From: an uncultured Chitinophaga sp. | Lineage (GTDB): Bacteria; Bacteroidota; Bacteroidia; Chitinophagales; Chitinophagaceae | DNA length: 64,000 nucleotides | Direction: 5' to 3' | NCBI RefSeq assembly: GCF_937898475.1 | Contig: NZ_CALEJS010000042.1 | Location: 1 to 64,000 of the forward strand | Shown here: positions 1-9,107 of the stretch, one piece after another | How positions within the stretch are numbered: the first letter of the stretch is position 1 | Layout of the letters: each line of letters opens with the position of its first letter | Notes under the pieces: model-generated | Databases searched by the model: none | What the model saw: the letters and a program-made list of their open reading frames with translations, nothing else | Told to the model about the DNA's origin: nothing | Translations under genes and position numbers: made by a program

Positions 1-30
1 GGAGAGTAGGTAGCCGCCGTATTTATTAGA

Positions 31-66
31 AAAGGCGCTGATCATTTGATCAGCGCCTTTTTTTTT
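31..66 (+). terminator. Rho-independent terminator
   Basis: A perfect 14-bp stem (31-44 with 47-60, core GGCGCTGATCA) is followed by a run of nine T. It is oriented to end plus-strand transcription entering from left of the window. The minus-strand reading has only four T after the stem, so it is a weaker stop for the minus-strand gene to its right. Confidence 0.85.
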
Positions 67-68
67 AC

Positions 69-114
69 CTGTTGGCTATTGGCCTTTTAGCTACTAGCAG
101 CTAAAAGCTAACAG
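69..114. repeat. AGCT-rich imperfect palindrome
   Basis: A nested inverted repeat: cttttagct (84-92) pairs with agctaaaag (99-107), and ctgttggct (69-77) partly pairs with agctaacag (106-114). It sits at the 3' end of the minus-strand lipoprotein gene and probably folds in its mRNA tail. A related AGCTG-rich block lies at the other end of that gene. Confidence 0.5.
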
Positions 115-927
115 CTATTGCTTATTATACCACTGCCCAATATTAATACTCACCCCCATTCCCACGGATACCGGCTGAAAATATTCATTCAACTCATAAC
201 CGCCGTAGGTAGCATCATCAAAAGGCAGCATAAATGAGAACTGCGACTGGAACTTCACATATTTATATCCTACCCTGAACGTAAAGGCAGGCTCCAGTAA
301 GGCATGTGTACCGTTACTGATCCGCAGAAACTCTGCCCGCTGGGTTTCCTGTCCTGCAAACGCTTTGTCGCCTGCCCCCATCCCGTAGAAATTCAATACA
401 GATACCCGGCTGCTGAACACCGCTTCAAATACCGGGTGCACAAAACCGATACTGGGCTGCACAAAGAACTTACTGAAGCGGGTGGTTAACTGGTAGTCGT
501 TCACTATACCGGTGCTGCCATCGTCATTGAAAGCGCGATCCAGGGTTTTGAAACGCCCGGCGCCAAATCCGGCATAAGTGTCGAATATCATCCGCTTCTT
601 TGTGTCCAGCGGCTGGAAGAAACCCACTGCCCCTTCAAATACACCGCCACGGGTGTGCTTGTCCAGGAACAGGTCGTCATCATTGCTCCTGGTATCATTG
701 TCATTCAGATCCCAGCGGTATACATACTGGCCATTCGCCATGATGGCTATCTTATTGGCCACTGCAAAAGCCGCCTGGTAATTGGTAGGTGAGATACTGG
801 CCTTCAGCTCGTGTTTTTCTTTCAGCAGAGGTGCATTCACGGTATTCGGCACATAGATGTACTTGTTGCAGGAGGCAAGGAATAGGCTTGCTGCCAGCAA
901 ACAGGGAAGTCCCAGAGGTTTTTTCAT
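115..927 (-). CDS. Putative outer-membrane lipoprotein, beta-barrel-like
   Basis: 270 aa. The N-terminus is a lipoprotein signal (positive MKK, hydrophobic stretch, lipobox L-A-S-C with the lipidated Cys at about residue 20), so the protein should be anchored to an outer or periplasmic membrane leaflet. The rest is rich in aromatic and glycine residues in alternating stretches (VGFFQPL, YAGFGAGRF, FFVQPSIGFVHPVF, FTFRVGYKYVKFQSQFSFMLPF) and ends in an amphipathic strand, as in small outer-membrane barrels. I do not recognise a named family. It lies downstream of the lacI-type gene on the same strand, 66 bp away, with AGCT palindromes between, so co-transcription is uncertain. Confidence 0.75.
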   Translation of the reverse strand: MKKPLGLPCLLAASLFLASCNKYIYVPNTVNAPLLKEKHELKASISPTNYQAAFAVANKIAIMANGQYVYRWDLNDNDTRSNDDDLFLDKHTRGGVFEGAVGFFQPLDTKKRMIFDTYAGFGAGRFKTLDRAFNDDGSTGIVNDYQLTTRFSKFFVQPSIGFVHPVFEAVFSSRVSVLNFYGMGAGDKAFAGQETQRAEFLRISNGTHALLEPAFTFRVGYKYVKFQSQFSFMLPFDDATYGGYELNEYFQPVSVGMGVSINIGQWYNKQ

Positions 928-953
928 GTTGTAGGTGTTTGTAAGCTATGAAC

Positions 954-992
954 GATCAGCTGCCAGCTGCTGACAGCTGACAGCAAACAGCT
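954..992. repeat. CAGCTG palindrome cluster
   Basis: Three CAGCTG palindromes (957-962, 964-969, 974-979) and an inverted pair tcagctg (956-962)/cagctga (974-980) lie between the lacI-type gene and the lipoprotein gene. The composition resembles the block at 69-114, suggesting a small intergenic repeat family or an mRNA processing structure. Confidence 0.4.
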
Positions 993-993
993 T

Positions 994-2019
994 TTATAGC
1001 GCTTGTGTTGATTCTCTTTCCATCAGCTCAACAGGGAACACGAAATTCCTGGTCACTTTAACGGTATCGTCCTGGTTGATCAGCTGGATAACGGTTTCTA
1101 CGGCCTTCTGGCCCATCCGGTAACCGGATTGCTCAATGGTGCTGAGGGAGGGAGAGATGATACGGGAAGACAGGTCATTGGAATAACCCACTACTTTGAT
1201 CTGTTTCGGTATGCCGATATTCCTGCGCCTGGCCTCCTGTATAAATGCTACTGCAGAGGTATCATTGGCGGCAAAGAGACCATCCGGCAGCGGATCGCTG
1301 GTGAGCAGCTGCTGTGCCGCATTGGTAGCCGCATCGGTGGTCAGGTTATGGATATACAGCAGCCGTTCGTCAAAGGGAATATTATACTTGGCCAGGGCGG
1401 CCTTGTAGCCGGCCAGGCGGTGTTGATAGAGATTACAGGTGAGCACGCCGGAGAAATGCGCAATACGTTTGCAACCCTGTTTGATCAGGTGCTCAGTAGC
1501 CAGGAAGCCCCCGGTGAAGTCATCCCCGGTAATGGAATAGCCCGGGAAATCGATAGGTACGCGGTCGTAGAACACCAGGGGGATGTTGTTCTTTATAAAC
1601 GGACTGAAATGCTCGTAATTGGTGGTGAACATAGAAGCCACCGCCAGTAATCCGTCTACACGCAGGGAAAAGAAGGTGTGCACCAGCTCCTTCTCCATCG
1701 CCACCGTTTCATCAGACTGCCCGATCATGATACTGAAGCCGTATTTATGCGCTTCGTGCTGAATACCGCTGATAGCGGTACTCTGGAAGTACATGGAAGT
1801 GCGCGGAACGATGAGCCCGATGATATTGGAACGTTTCTTCCGCAGGCTCGAGGCAATCCAGTTGGGCACATAACCCATCTCCTGCGCAGCCTTCTGCACC
1901 TTGTCGCGTGTTTCATCGTTGATCAGCGGATTGTTCTGTAATGCCCTGGATACCGTAGAGGCTGACAGGTTCAACGCCTGTGCAATGTCATATATGGTTA
2001 TCTTATTGCGTTCTTTCAC
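994..2019 (-). CDS. LacI-family transcriptional regulator
   Basis: 341 aa, the normal length for LacI/GalR regulators. The N-terminal helix-turn-helix is clear at residues about 8-27 (TIYDIAQALNLSASTVSRAL) followed by the hinge (VPNWIASSLRKKRSNIIGLI). Residues about 60-335 form the periplasmic-binding-protein-like effector domain, with family motifs such as VDGLL, FAANDTSAVAFIQEARRRNIGIP and YSNDLSSRIISPSLSTIEQ. It should bind an operator as a dimer and respond to a sugar or sugar-derived ligand. It is divergent from the sigma/FecR/SusCD operon that starts 220 bp away, so that operon or its own gene is the natural target; this is inferred from position only. Confidence 0.93.
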   Translation of the reverse strand: MKERNKITIYDIAQALNLSASTVSRALQNNPLINDETRDKVQKAAQEMGYVPNWIASSLRKKRSNIIGLIVPRTSMYFQSTAISGIQHEAHKYGFSIMIGQSDETVAMEKELVHTFFSLRVDGLLAVASMFTTNYEHFSPFIKNNIPLVFYDRVPIDFPGYSITGDDFTGGFLATEHLIKQGCKRIAHFSGVLTCNLYQHRLAGYKAALAKYNIPFDERLLYIHNLTTDAATNAAQQLLTSDPLPDGLFAANDTSAVAFIQEARRRNIGIPKQIKVVGYSNDLSSRIISPSLSTIEQSGYRMGQKAVETVIQLINQDDTVKVTRNFVFPVELMERESTQAL

Positions 2020-2146
2020 TTTTTTTGAGGCTTCAATAATGACAAATAATAGGCTATATTAAGCAATTTATATTACAATTGAAACTTTCATTCACATTGC
2101 AATCCATCGTTTGTTGCAGTAAATCAAAACTTCCTTTCTTGTAGGC

Positions 2147-2178
2147 TTGAAAAAGCGGCGAATTATTCATAAATTTTG
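2147..2178 (+). promoter_or_regulatory. Candidate Bacteroidota promoter for the sigma/FecR/SusCD operon
   Basis: TTG at 2147-2149 is followed after 21 bp by AAATTTTG (2171-2178), close to the Bacteroidota -33 TTG / -7 TAnnTTTG pattern. The predicted start lies about 55 bp upstream of the sigma-factor ATG at 2240. Based on sequence match only. Confidence 0.4.
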
Positions 2179-2239
2179 AGACTGATTGATAAGGTTCCAC
2201 GGAAAAACTGATTTCAGGCTCGTTTAAGATCCGGTTTAC

Positions 2240-2791
2240 ATGAAAGAAACTGATCTCATTGCCGCACTAAAAAAGGGCGAAGAGGCTGCCTTGCGCCAAC
2301 TGTTTGAGCAGCTGTATCCACGCTTATGTTACTTTGCCCGGGGAATCCTCCAGCATGATATGGAAGCGGAAGACGTTGTGCAGGAAGCCTTTATGAAGCT
2401 ATGGCGCCACCGGCAGCAATTCAACAGTTTTGCTGCTGTGCGGTCCTTTTTGTATATCAGCGCCCGGCATGCCTGCCTCAACATCCTGAAGCACCAGCGG
2501 GTGGTACACCGCCATGGAGCCGGCCTGCAGGCGGAAGCAGCAGATGAGCTTACCGTGGCCCACCGCCTGATCGAGGCAGAAGTAGCCGGACAGCTGCGGG
2601 AGGCGCTGAATAAATTACCACCCGGCTGCAGGCAGGTGGTAGAACTGGGCTACCTGGAAGGCATGCGGAATCATGAGATCGCCAGCCAGCTCAGGGTATC
2701 GGTCAACACCATCAAGACACAGAAAGCCCGCGGCCTCTACCTGTTGAAAGGATGGTTCAAGGCCATCGGCATCCTGCTTTTGCTGTTGTAA
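2240..2791 (+). CDS. ECF RNA polymerase sigma-70 factor
   Basis: 183 aa. Region 2 (residues about 22-88) contains LYPRLCYFARGILQ..AEDVVQEAFMKLWRHR, and region 4 (about 125-172) contains LPPGCRQVVELGYLEGMRNHEIASQLRVSVNTIKTQK, the helix-turn-helix for -35 recognition. This is the short sigma form typical of Bacteroidota FecI-like factors that partner a FecR protein. The next gene, 69 bp on, is that FecR partner, followed by a SusC with an STN signalling domain. The set forms a trans-envelope switch: ligand at the outer-membrane SusC is sensed by FecR, which frees this sigma factor to transcribe the locus. Start ATG at 2240 gives the standard N-terminus. Confidence 0.95.
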   Translation: MKETDLIAALKKGEEAALRQLFEQLYPRLCYFARGILQHDMEAEDVVQEAFMKLWRHRQQFNSFAAVRSFLYISARHACLNILKHQRVVHRHGAGLQAEAADELTVAHRLIEAEVAGQLREALNKLPPGCRQVVELGYLEGMRNHEIASQLRVSVNTIKTQKARGLYLLKGWFKAIGILLLLL

Positions 2792-2860
2792 TGAACTTTC
2801 CTGCAAATTTTTCCTGTTTCTTTTCACCCGCTTTTTTAACTGGGTTGTTTTAATATACAC

Positions 2861-4078
2861 ATGGATCCGGTAAACGAACATCTGGAAATAGCCGACCTGA
2901 TCGCTAAACATTTCAATGGCAGGCAGACAGCGCACGAAGCCGCCGAACTGGAGGCATGGATCAATGCCGCTGCGGACCATCAACGCCTGTGGGAGCAACT
3001 GAACGATGATGCCAAACTGCGTGAACAGATGCTCGCTATGCCGGATACCGGCAGTACAGGAGATGCCTGGAGACGGCTGCAGCCCAGGCTGGTGGCCGAA
3101 AGACCACGTCCTCATATCGCCTACCGGGTCTTCCTCTACGCGGCTGCTATTGCGGGCATGCTGCTGGGAGCAGGCGGATTGGTGTACCTGATGCTGCATC
3201 GCCCCGACAATGCCGCCCCGGCTGCCGTTGCTGAGGTCAACGCGCCGGCGGCAACACCGGACGTTCACAGCCGTAGCAAGGCCCGTTTGATATTAGGCAA
3301 TGGTAAGGTGATAGCACTGAAAAATGAGGAAGAGCAGACCTTTACGGAAGAAGATGGTACCCGCATCACCACCAGCGGAACTTTGCTTTCATATTCACCC
3401 GGCAGTGCTGCCGCTGCGCCGGTGTACAACACCCTGGAAATTCCACGCGGGGGAGAGTACAAGGTAATGCTGCCGGATAGTTCAGTGGTATGGATGAACG
3501 CCGCTTCCTCCCTGCGCTTCCTGACCAGGTTCAATGGAAACCGGCGCGAGGTGGATCTTTCAGGGGAAGCGTATTTTGAGGTGGCTGAGAATAAAAGCAA
3601 ACCCTTTATTGTTAACATCAATAATATATCCATAACCGTTACAGGCACACAATTCAACATAAAAGGTTATCCGGATGAACCTTATATAAATACTACATTG
3701 GTGGAAGGAGGTGTGGAGCTGAGAACAACCGTACATCCCGGCGCCAAACCGGTACTGCTTCGGCCTGGCTACCAAGCTGTGTGGGCAGACAGCAGGATGA
3801 CTGTAAAGGAAGCTTACCTGGAAGAAGCGCTGGCCTGGAAGAACGGTTTATTTGTTTTCCGCAGCGAGCCGGTAGGCAGCATTATGCGTAAGCTGAGCCG
3901 CTGGTATGATGTGGAGGTAAAGTACCCGGATACTTCCCTGAGCAATATCCGTTTTACAGGCACTATCCGGAAGTATGCCTCTATCCAGCAGGTATTGAAA
4001 ATGCTTGCGCTGACTCAGAAAGTAACATTCAGGATGGATGATAAGCGTGTCACCGTGCTGAAAGCTGACAACCAATAA
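2861..4078 (+). CDS. FecR-family anti-sigma factor
   Basis: 405 aa. A cytoplasmic N-terminal part (residues 1-85, with ELEAWINAAADHQRLWEQL) should bind the sigma factor. One membrane helix follows (about 88-112), then a periplasmic FecR domain (about 190-290: IPRGGEYKVMLPDSSVVWMNAAS..REVDLSGEAYFEVAENKSKPF..VTGTQFNI) and a C-terminal DUF4974-type domain (about 335-402, with IMRKLSRWYDVEVKYPD). This is the full Bacteroidota architecture. It sits between its sigma factor and the STN-containing SusC whose periplasmic N-terminus it should contact. Confidence 0.95.
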   Translation: MDPVNEHLEIADLIAKHFNGRQTAHEAAELEAWINAAADHQRLWEQLNDDAKLREQMLAMPDTGSTGDAWRRLQPRLVAERPRPHIAYRVFLYAAAIAGMLLGAGGLVYLMLHRPDNAAPAAVAEVNAPAATPDVHSRSKARLILGNGKVIALKNEEEQTFTEEDGTRITTSGTLLSYSPGSAAAAPVYNTLEIPRGGEYKVMLPDSSVVWMNAASSLRFLTRFNGNRREVDLSGEAYFEVAENKSKPFIVNINNISITVTGTQFNIKGYPDEPYINTTLVEGGVELRTTVHPGAKPVLLRPGYQAVWADSRMTVKEAYLEEALAWKNGLFVFRSEPVGSIMRKLSRWYDVEVKYPDTSLSNIRFTGTIRKYASIQQVLKMLALTQKVTFRMDDKRVTVLKADNQ

Positions 4079-4171
4079 TCAACAGCCAACTGTTCTCATA
4101 TTGATTCCGCGTTATGGGACCGCCTGCCCTTAATACCGCATTTGAAGAACAGTACCGTTATTTTGTTTGCT

Positions 4172-7100
4172 ATGCGTATCACTACCTTTCTCATGTTGGT
4201 ATGTATCCTGTTATTACATGCCAGCGGTTATTCCCAGGAAGTGAAGCTTACCCTGCAACTGAAAGGGGTGAAGCTGGATAAGCTATTTGACATTATCCAA
4301 CGCAACAGCGACTATCAATTTTTGTACAACGATGATGATATCAGGGATACGCTGGTATCAGTAGATGTAGTGAAAGCTACGGTGCCCCAGATCATGGCGC
4401 AGTGCCTGAAAGGACATCAGCTACGGTTCAATATTGTAGACAAGACAATTATCATCGCACATGTTTTTTCTCCGCCTGCAAGGGCTAATAGTCCGCCACC
4501 GCCACTAAGCGTCAGCGGGACTATTACAGATGCCCGGGGTGCAGCGTTGCAGGGTGTCAGCATAGTTCTGAAAGGACAAAAAGCAGGCGCCATCTCTGAT
4601 GCCGACGGTCATTACCGCCTCCGTGTAGATGATGACAACCCCGTACTGATGTTCAGCTTTATCGGCTACGTTTCACAGGAAGTGGCGGTGAACGGCCGCA
4701 CCACACTGGATGTACAAATGGTGGAAGACCTTACCAAACTGGGAGAAGTAGTAGTGACCGCGCTGGGTATACATAAGGAGGCGCGGCAGCTGGGATATGC
4801 CGCAACTACTATAAAGGGCGGAGATGTGGCGGTGAACAGAACGCCGAATGTTGGTAATAGCCTGCAGGGAAAAGTGGCGGGTCTCAATGTGAGCGCAGTG
4901 AATACAGGCGCCGGTGGTTCCAGCAGGATCCGTATACGTGGTGCATCGTCTTTCAAAGGCAATAATACTCCCCTGATCATCCTGAATGGTATGCCTATCA
5001 ATAACAACAGCTATGGGGCGCGTAAGAATGATGCAGAAGGCAATACTTCGAGAGCTGAATCTTATACAGACGGCGGCGATGGTTTGCTCAGCATAAACCC
5101 GGATGATATCGAATCTATCAATGTACTCAAAGGCGCCGCTGCTGCTGCTTTGTACGGCTTCCGTGCAAAAGACGGCGCTATCGTGATCACCACCCGCTCC
5201 GGTAACAGGAACCAGGGCATCGGGGTGGAAGTGAACAGCAATTTTGTGGTGGACCGCCCTGTTGATCAAACCGATTTCCAGTATGAATACGGGCAGGGCG
5301 AACAGGGGAAACGTCCTGCCACTATCCTCGAAGCAGGCAATACAGGCACCTGGAGCTTTGGAGAACGGATAGATGGTCAGCCTACAATCCAGTTTGACGG
5401 GCAGATAAAACCTTATACAGCCGTGAAAGGCCGTATCAATAAATTCTATCGTACCGGTTCTACCTGGAGCAATACGGTGTCTATGTCCGGTGGTAATGAA
5501 CAGGGCAGCTTCAACCTCTCCCTGTCTGATATGAATAACCAGTCTGTCATGCCTAACTCCACCTACAGGCGGCAGTCTGTTAACCTGGGGCTGCATTACA
5601 ACATTACCTCAAAGCTGCAGGTGAATGTGTTTGCCAACTACTCGCATGAAAAGCACCGGAACCCGCCTAACGTATTTGTTCAGCAATACAATGCTAACAC
5701 CACCGTATATACGCTGGCCAATACGATCGACTTCAATGACCTGAAAGATCACCGCAAAGATGAGAACGGGAACGAAAGGAATATCTCCCGTTTTACCCCC
5801 CGCGCCAACCCTTACTGGATCGCTTATGAGCGCTTTGAAAATATTTCGCGCGACCGCCTGATAGGCAATGCCTCTATCCGCTATGAGCTGCTGCCATGGC
5901 TGTACGTACAGGGACGTATTGGCCAGGATCATTTTACCCGTTCGCAGGATTATAATGTGCCAACGGGCACCCGTTTCCTGGGACCAGTTACCACCGGTTT
6001 CAATGGGCAATATTACCAGGAAGTAGTGAAGTTCAGGGAGCGCAACTATGATTTCCTGCTGGGCGCCAACAGGCAGTCCGGCAACATAGACATAGATCTT
6101 ACACTGGGCGGCAACCAGATGGTGCAGATCACAGAGAACAATAATGTGCAGGCAGACAATTTCTTTATCCGCGACCTGTACACGGTGCAGAACGGGCAGA
6201 TCAAGGATCCGCAATACCGTTACACTGAAAAGCGCGTAAACTCGCTCTACGGCGCAGCAGAGCTGTCATGGAAGAATTATCTTTTTTTGAACCTCACGGC
6301 ACGTAATGACTGGTTCTCTACGTTGAACCCACGCTCCAATAACTACCTCTATCCATCCATAAGTTCCAGCTTTGTATTTACCGATGCCTTTACACTACCT
6401 GCCTGGTGTACGTTTGGGAAACTGCGGGTAGCCTATGCGGCAGTAGGAGGAGACACAGATCCTTACCAGAACAACCTGTACTACATTATTAATACCAATG
6501 CGCATATGGGCGTGGCATTGGGCGGTATATCCGGTACGCTCAGTCCTAATCCCAACCTGCGTCCCCTGAAGGTAAAGGAGTTTGAAACGGGGATGGAAGG
6601 CAGGCTGTTCGGGGGCCGTATCGGTTTTGATGCGGCCTGGTACCGAAAGAATACAATAGATGAGATACTGTCTGTACAGATCTCCGGCGCTACCGGTTAC
6701 AGCGCTACACTGGTGAATGTGGGGCGGCTGCGTAACCAGGGTGTTGAAATGCTGCTCACCGGCATACCGGTAGACCGTAAGGAGCTGTGCTGGGAAGTAA
6801 GCCTTAACGGCGCACATAACAGCAGCCGGGTACTGGAGCTGGCGGCTGGTCAGCCAGTCATCATTGTAGGCACCGGTGAGTATACAGGGCGCCTGGCGCA
6901 TGAGGTAGGCAAACCCATGGCTTCCCTGCAGGGCACTGCCTACCTGCGCGCACCCGACGGACAGATCATATACAGGAACGGCCGTCCGGCCAATGATGTG
7001 GTAAAAACATTCGGGAGCGCTATTCCCACCTGGACCGGTGGTATCACCAATACATTCACTGTTAAAGGCGTCAGGATCGCTGCGTTGATAGATGGCAAGT

Positions 7101-7570
7101 TTGGTCACCGGCTGATATCCAATACCAATTTCAATCTCTGGCGGCATGGCCTCCATAAGGCTACACTGGCAGGCAGGGCGGAAGGTTTTGTAGTAGGCAA
7201 AGGCGTGATGGAAGACCCTGCTGCGCCCGGGAAGTATATTCCCAATACCATACAGGTACCTGTGCAGACCTATTATGAATCTGTAAGAAGCAATAACAAT
7301 ATAGCAGAAGAGTTTGTGTATGACGCCAGTTTTATCAAGCTGCGGCAGATCACCATTGGCTACGATTTTAAAAAAATGCTGGAGAAACAGCAGGTGATCA
7401 AAGGACTAACGGTAGCATTCGTAGCCAATAATGTAGCGGTGCTGAGCAAACATACACCCAATATAGACCCGGAGATGGTTACGGCTGCCAGCGATAACCT
7501 GCAGGGCCTGGAGTCTGGAGGGCTTCCCATGACACGCAGTATGGGTATTAATGTACATGTTAAATTCTGA
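4172..7570 (+). CDS. SusC/RagA-family TonB-linked outer-membrane transporter with STN domain
   Basis: The reading frame is open from the FecR stop. A TTG at 4142 could add ten residues, but the first in-frame ATG (4172) gives a proper signal peptide (MRITTFLMLVCILLLHASGYSQ) and is preferred; length is then 1132 aa. Domains in order: STN signalling domain (about 25-90, VKLTLQLKGVKLDKLFDIIQ..YQFLYNDDDI), carboxypeptidase-regulatory-like domain (about 115-195), TonB plug with VVVTALGIHKEARQLGY and the NVLKGAAAAALYG element, and a large beta-barrel ending in VKF. It imports a ligand with the SusD-like lipoprotein encoded next and signals through FecR. Its stop overlaps the start of that gene (TGATG), so the two are translationally coupled. 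Confidence 0.95.
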   Translation: MRITTFLMLVCILLLHASGYSQEVKLTLQLKGVKLDKLFDIIQRNSDYQFLYNDDDIRDTLVSVDVVKATVPQIMAQCLKGHQLRFNIVDKTIIIAHVFSPPARANSPPPPLSVSGTITDARGAALQGVSIVLKGQKAGAISDADGHYRLRVDDDNPVLMFSFIGYVSQEVAVNGRTTLDVQMVEDLTKLGEVVVTALGIHKEARQLGYAATTIKGGDVAVNRTPNVGNSLQGKVAGLNVSAVNTGAGGSSRIRIRGASSFKGNNTPLIILNGMPINNNSYGARKNDAEGNTSRAESYTDGGDGLLSINPDDIESINVLKGAAAAALYGFRAKDGAIVITTRSGNRNQGIGVEVNSNFVVDRPVDQTDFQYEYGQGEQGKRPATILEAGNTGTWSFGERIDGQPTIQFDGQIKPYTAVKGRINKFYRTGSTWSNTVSMSGGNEQGSFNLSLSDMNNQSVMPNSTYRRQSVNLGLHYNITSKLQVNVFANYSHEKHRNPPNVFVQQYNANTTVYTLANTIDFNDLKDHRKDENGNERNISRFTPRANPYWIAYERFENISRDRLIGNASIRYELLPWLYVQGRIGQDHFTRSQDYNVPTGTRFLGPVTTGFNGQYYQEVVKFRERNYDFLLGANRQSGNIDIDLTLGGNQMVQITENNNVQADNFFIRDLYTVQNGQIKDPQYRYTEKRVNSLYGAAELSWKNYLFLNLTARNDWFSTLNPRSNNYLYPSISSSFVFTDAFTLPAWCTFGKLRVAYAAVGGDTDPYQNNLYYIINTNAHMGVALGGISGTLSPNPNLRPLKVKEFETGMEGRLFGGRIGFDAAWYRKNTIDEILSVQISGATGYSATLVNVGRLRNQGVEMLLTGIPVDRKELCWEVSLNGAHNSSRVLELAAGQPVIIVGTGEYTGRLAHEVGKPMASLQGTAYLRAPDGQIIYRNGRPANDVVKTFGSAIPTWTGGITNTFTVKGVRIAALIDGKFGHRLISNTNFNLWRHGLHKATLAGRAEGFVVGKGVMEDPAAPGKYIPNTIQVPVQTYYESVRSNNNIAEEFVYDASFIKLRQITIGYDFKKMLEKQQVIKGLTVAFVANNVAVLSKHTPNIDPEMVTAASDNLQGLESGGLPMTRSMGINVHVKF

Positions 7571-9084
7571 TGGGTATGAAGCGATATCTGATGATGATCC
7601 GGATTGTCTGCCTGTTTGTAATAAGCGGTTGCGATAAGAACTTTGAAAAGATCAATACCAATCCTGTATTGCCATCTTCACTGGATCCTGCCTATTTACT
7701 GGCGCAGGCGGAGCTGAATGCCTCCTGGGAATCAGGCACCCTTACGTACCAGAGCGCTATCGTACAACATACCATGCATCCCTTCCTGGGCGTGCTGGCT
7801 GGTGGTAATGTAAACCAGAAGAACCCGGCAGTAGAGAGACAGCAGTGGGATCAGTATTATCCGCTGGTCCGCAATGTGGCAGACATCATCGGCAAAACCA
7901 GGAACGACAGCACGCGCAGCAATCTCTATCACATGACGCGTATCTGGAGGGCATATCTTTTCCAGGTGCTCACCGATACTTACGGAGATATTCCCTACAC
8001 ACAGGCAGGGGTGGGTTTTCCTGCATCGCAGTATTTCCCGGTATATGATCCCCAGCAGCAGATCTATAACGATCTGCTGAGGGAAGTGACGGAAGCGGTG
8101 AAAGGGCTTGATCCTGCAAAAGCAATGGCAACGAACGATCTTTTCTATGGCGGTGATATTGGTAAATGGAAACGCCTGGGCAATTCATTGTTGCTGCGCA
8201 TTGCCATGCGGCTGTCAAAAGCAGATGCTGCAAAAGCGCAGACCTATGCCCTGCAGGCTTTCCAGGGCGGCGTGATGACGTCCAATGCAGATAACTGTGT
8301 GATGCCGCATTCTGCCACCTATACAAACGCATTGGGCAACCAGCTGAATGGTGCGGAAAAAGCGAACTACTACCTGAACCAGACATTCGTTAACTACCTG
8401 CAGCGCAATAATGATCCGCGTTTAAAAGCCATTGCCGTGATCTATGGAGATGCTACCAAAGATCCTGCACAGACCCTGCAGGATAAAGATCCCGCCCGGC
8501 AGACAGGCATGCCCACCGGTTATGATAACACCACGATTGCTTCCGCGCCGGGATATCCCGGCTCTTTATACAGGTATTCACAGATAGACCGCCTGACATT
8601 GGGGAACATCACCGCGCCCTGTTTTCATGTTACGTATGCGCAGACACAATTGCTGCTGGCGGAAGCGGCGCAGCGCGGATGGATAGCCGGCGATCCTGCG
8701 GCATTTTATCGGCAGGGCGTCAGCGCACACATGCAGCAGCTGGCGGCATACGGTGGTACTGCAGCGGTACCGGATGACAGTATCAACAGCTATTGGGCAA
8801 CGCACAGCTATGACGCTGCCAGGGGCCTGGAACAGATCAATACGGAATACTGGGTGGCTTGTCTGATGAACGGAACAGAGGCCTATGCCAACTGGAGGCG
8901 TACAGGCTTTCCCGTTATACCGGCCAACACCTATGCAACACAGGATATCCCGGGTGGACAGAGCATTCGCCGCCTGCGCTATCCCGACACGGAAATATCA
9001 CTGAACACCACACATTACAGGGAAGCGCTTTCGCGCCAGGGGCCCGATGAGCTCAATGTCCGCATGTGGTGGGATGTGCAATAG
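7570..9084 (+). CDS. SusD/RagB-like nutrient-binding lipoprotein
   Basis: 504 aa; the ATG at 7570 overlaps the SusC stop, and an ATG at 7576 (MKRYL) is also possible. A lipoprotein signal ends in V-I-S-G-C, followed by a helical SusD-like fold (FEKINTNP..LDPAYLLAQAELNA, IWRAYLFQVLTDTYGDIPYTQA, GKWKRLGNSLLLRIAMRLS, LLLAEAAQRGW, EQINTEYWVACLMNGTEAYANWRRTGFP). This pattern matches the SusD-like_2 subgroup. It acts as a surface lid and ligand-capture protein on the partner SusC. The downstream enzymes suggest the ligand is an organic or sugar acid rather than a polysaccharide, since no glycosidase is present. Confidence 0.93.
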   Translation: MGMKRYLMMIRIVCLFVISGCDKNFEKINTNPVLPSSLDPAYLLAQAELNASWESGTLTYQSAIVQHTMHPFLGVLAGGNVNQKNPAVERQQWDQYYPLVRNVADIIGKTRNDSTRSNLYHMTRIWRAYLFQVLTDTYGDIPYTQAGVGFPASQYFPVYDPQQQIYNDLLREVTEAVKGLDPAKAMATNDLFYGGDIGKWKRLGNSLLLRIAMRLSKADAAKAQTYALQAFQGGVMTSNADNCVMPHSATYTNALGNQLNGAEKANYYLNQTFVNYLQRNNDPRLKAIAVIYGDATKDPAQTLQDKDPARQTGMPTGYDNTTIASAPGYPGSLYRYSQIDRLTLGNITAPCFHVTYAQTQLLLAEAAQRGWIAGDPAAFYRQGVSAHMQQLAAYGGTAAVPDDSINSYWATHSYDAARGLEQINTEYWVACLMNGTEAYANWRRTGFPVIPANTYATQDIPGGQSIRRLRYPDTEISLNTTHYREALSRQGPDELNVRMWWDVQ

Positions 9085-9107
9085 TATGGAAGTAAAAGTG
9101 ATACTAT

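Noticed and set aside
2615..3268. Minus-strand frame of 217 codons across the sigma-factor/FecR junction
   Set aside because: It overlaps two well-supported genes and has no domain; it is a shadow of their codon pattern.
4673..5596. Long antisense frame (307 codons) inside the first SusC gene
   Set aside because: It is opposite a convincing SusC plug/barrel, has no recognisable domain, and is of a size expected by chance in such codon-biased genes.
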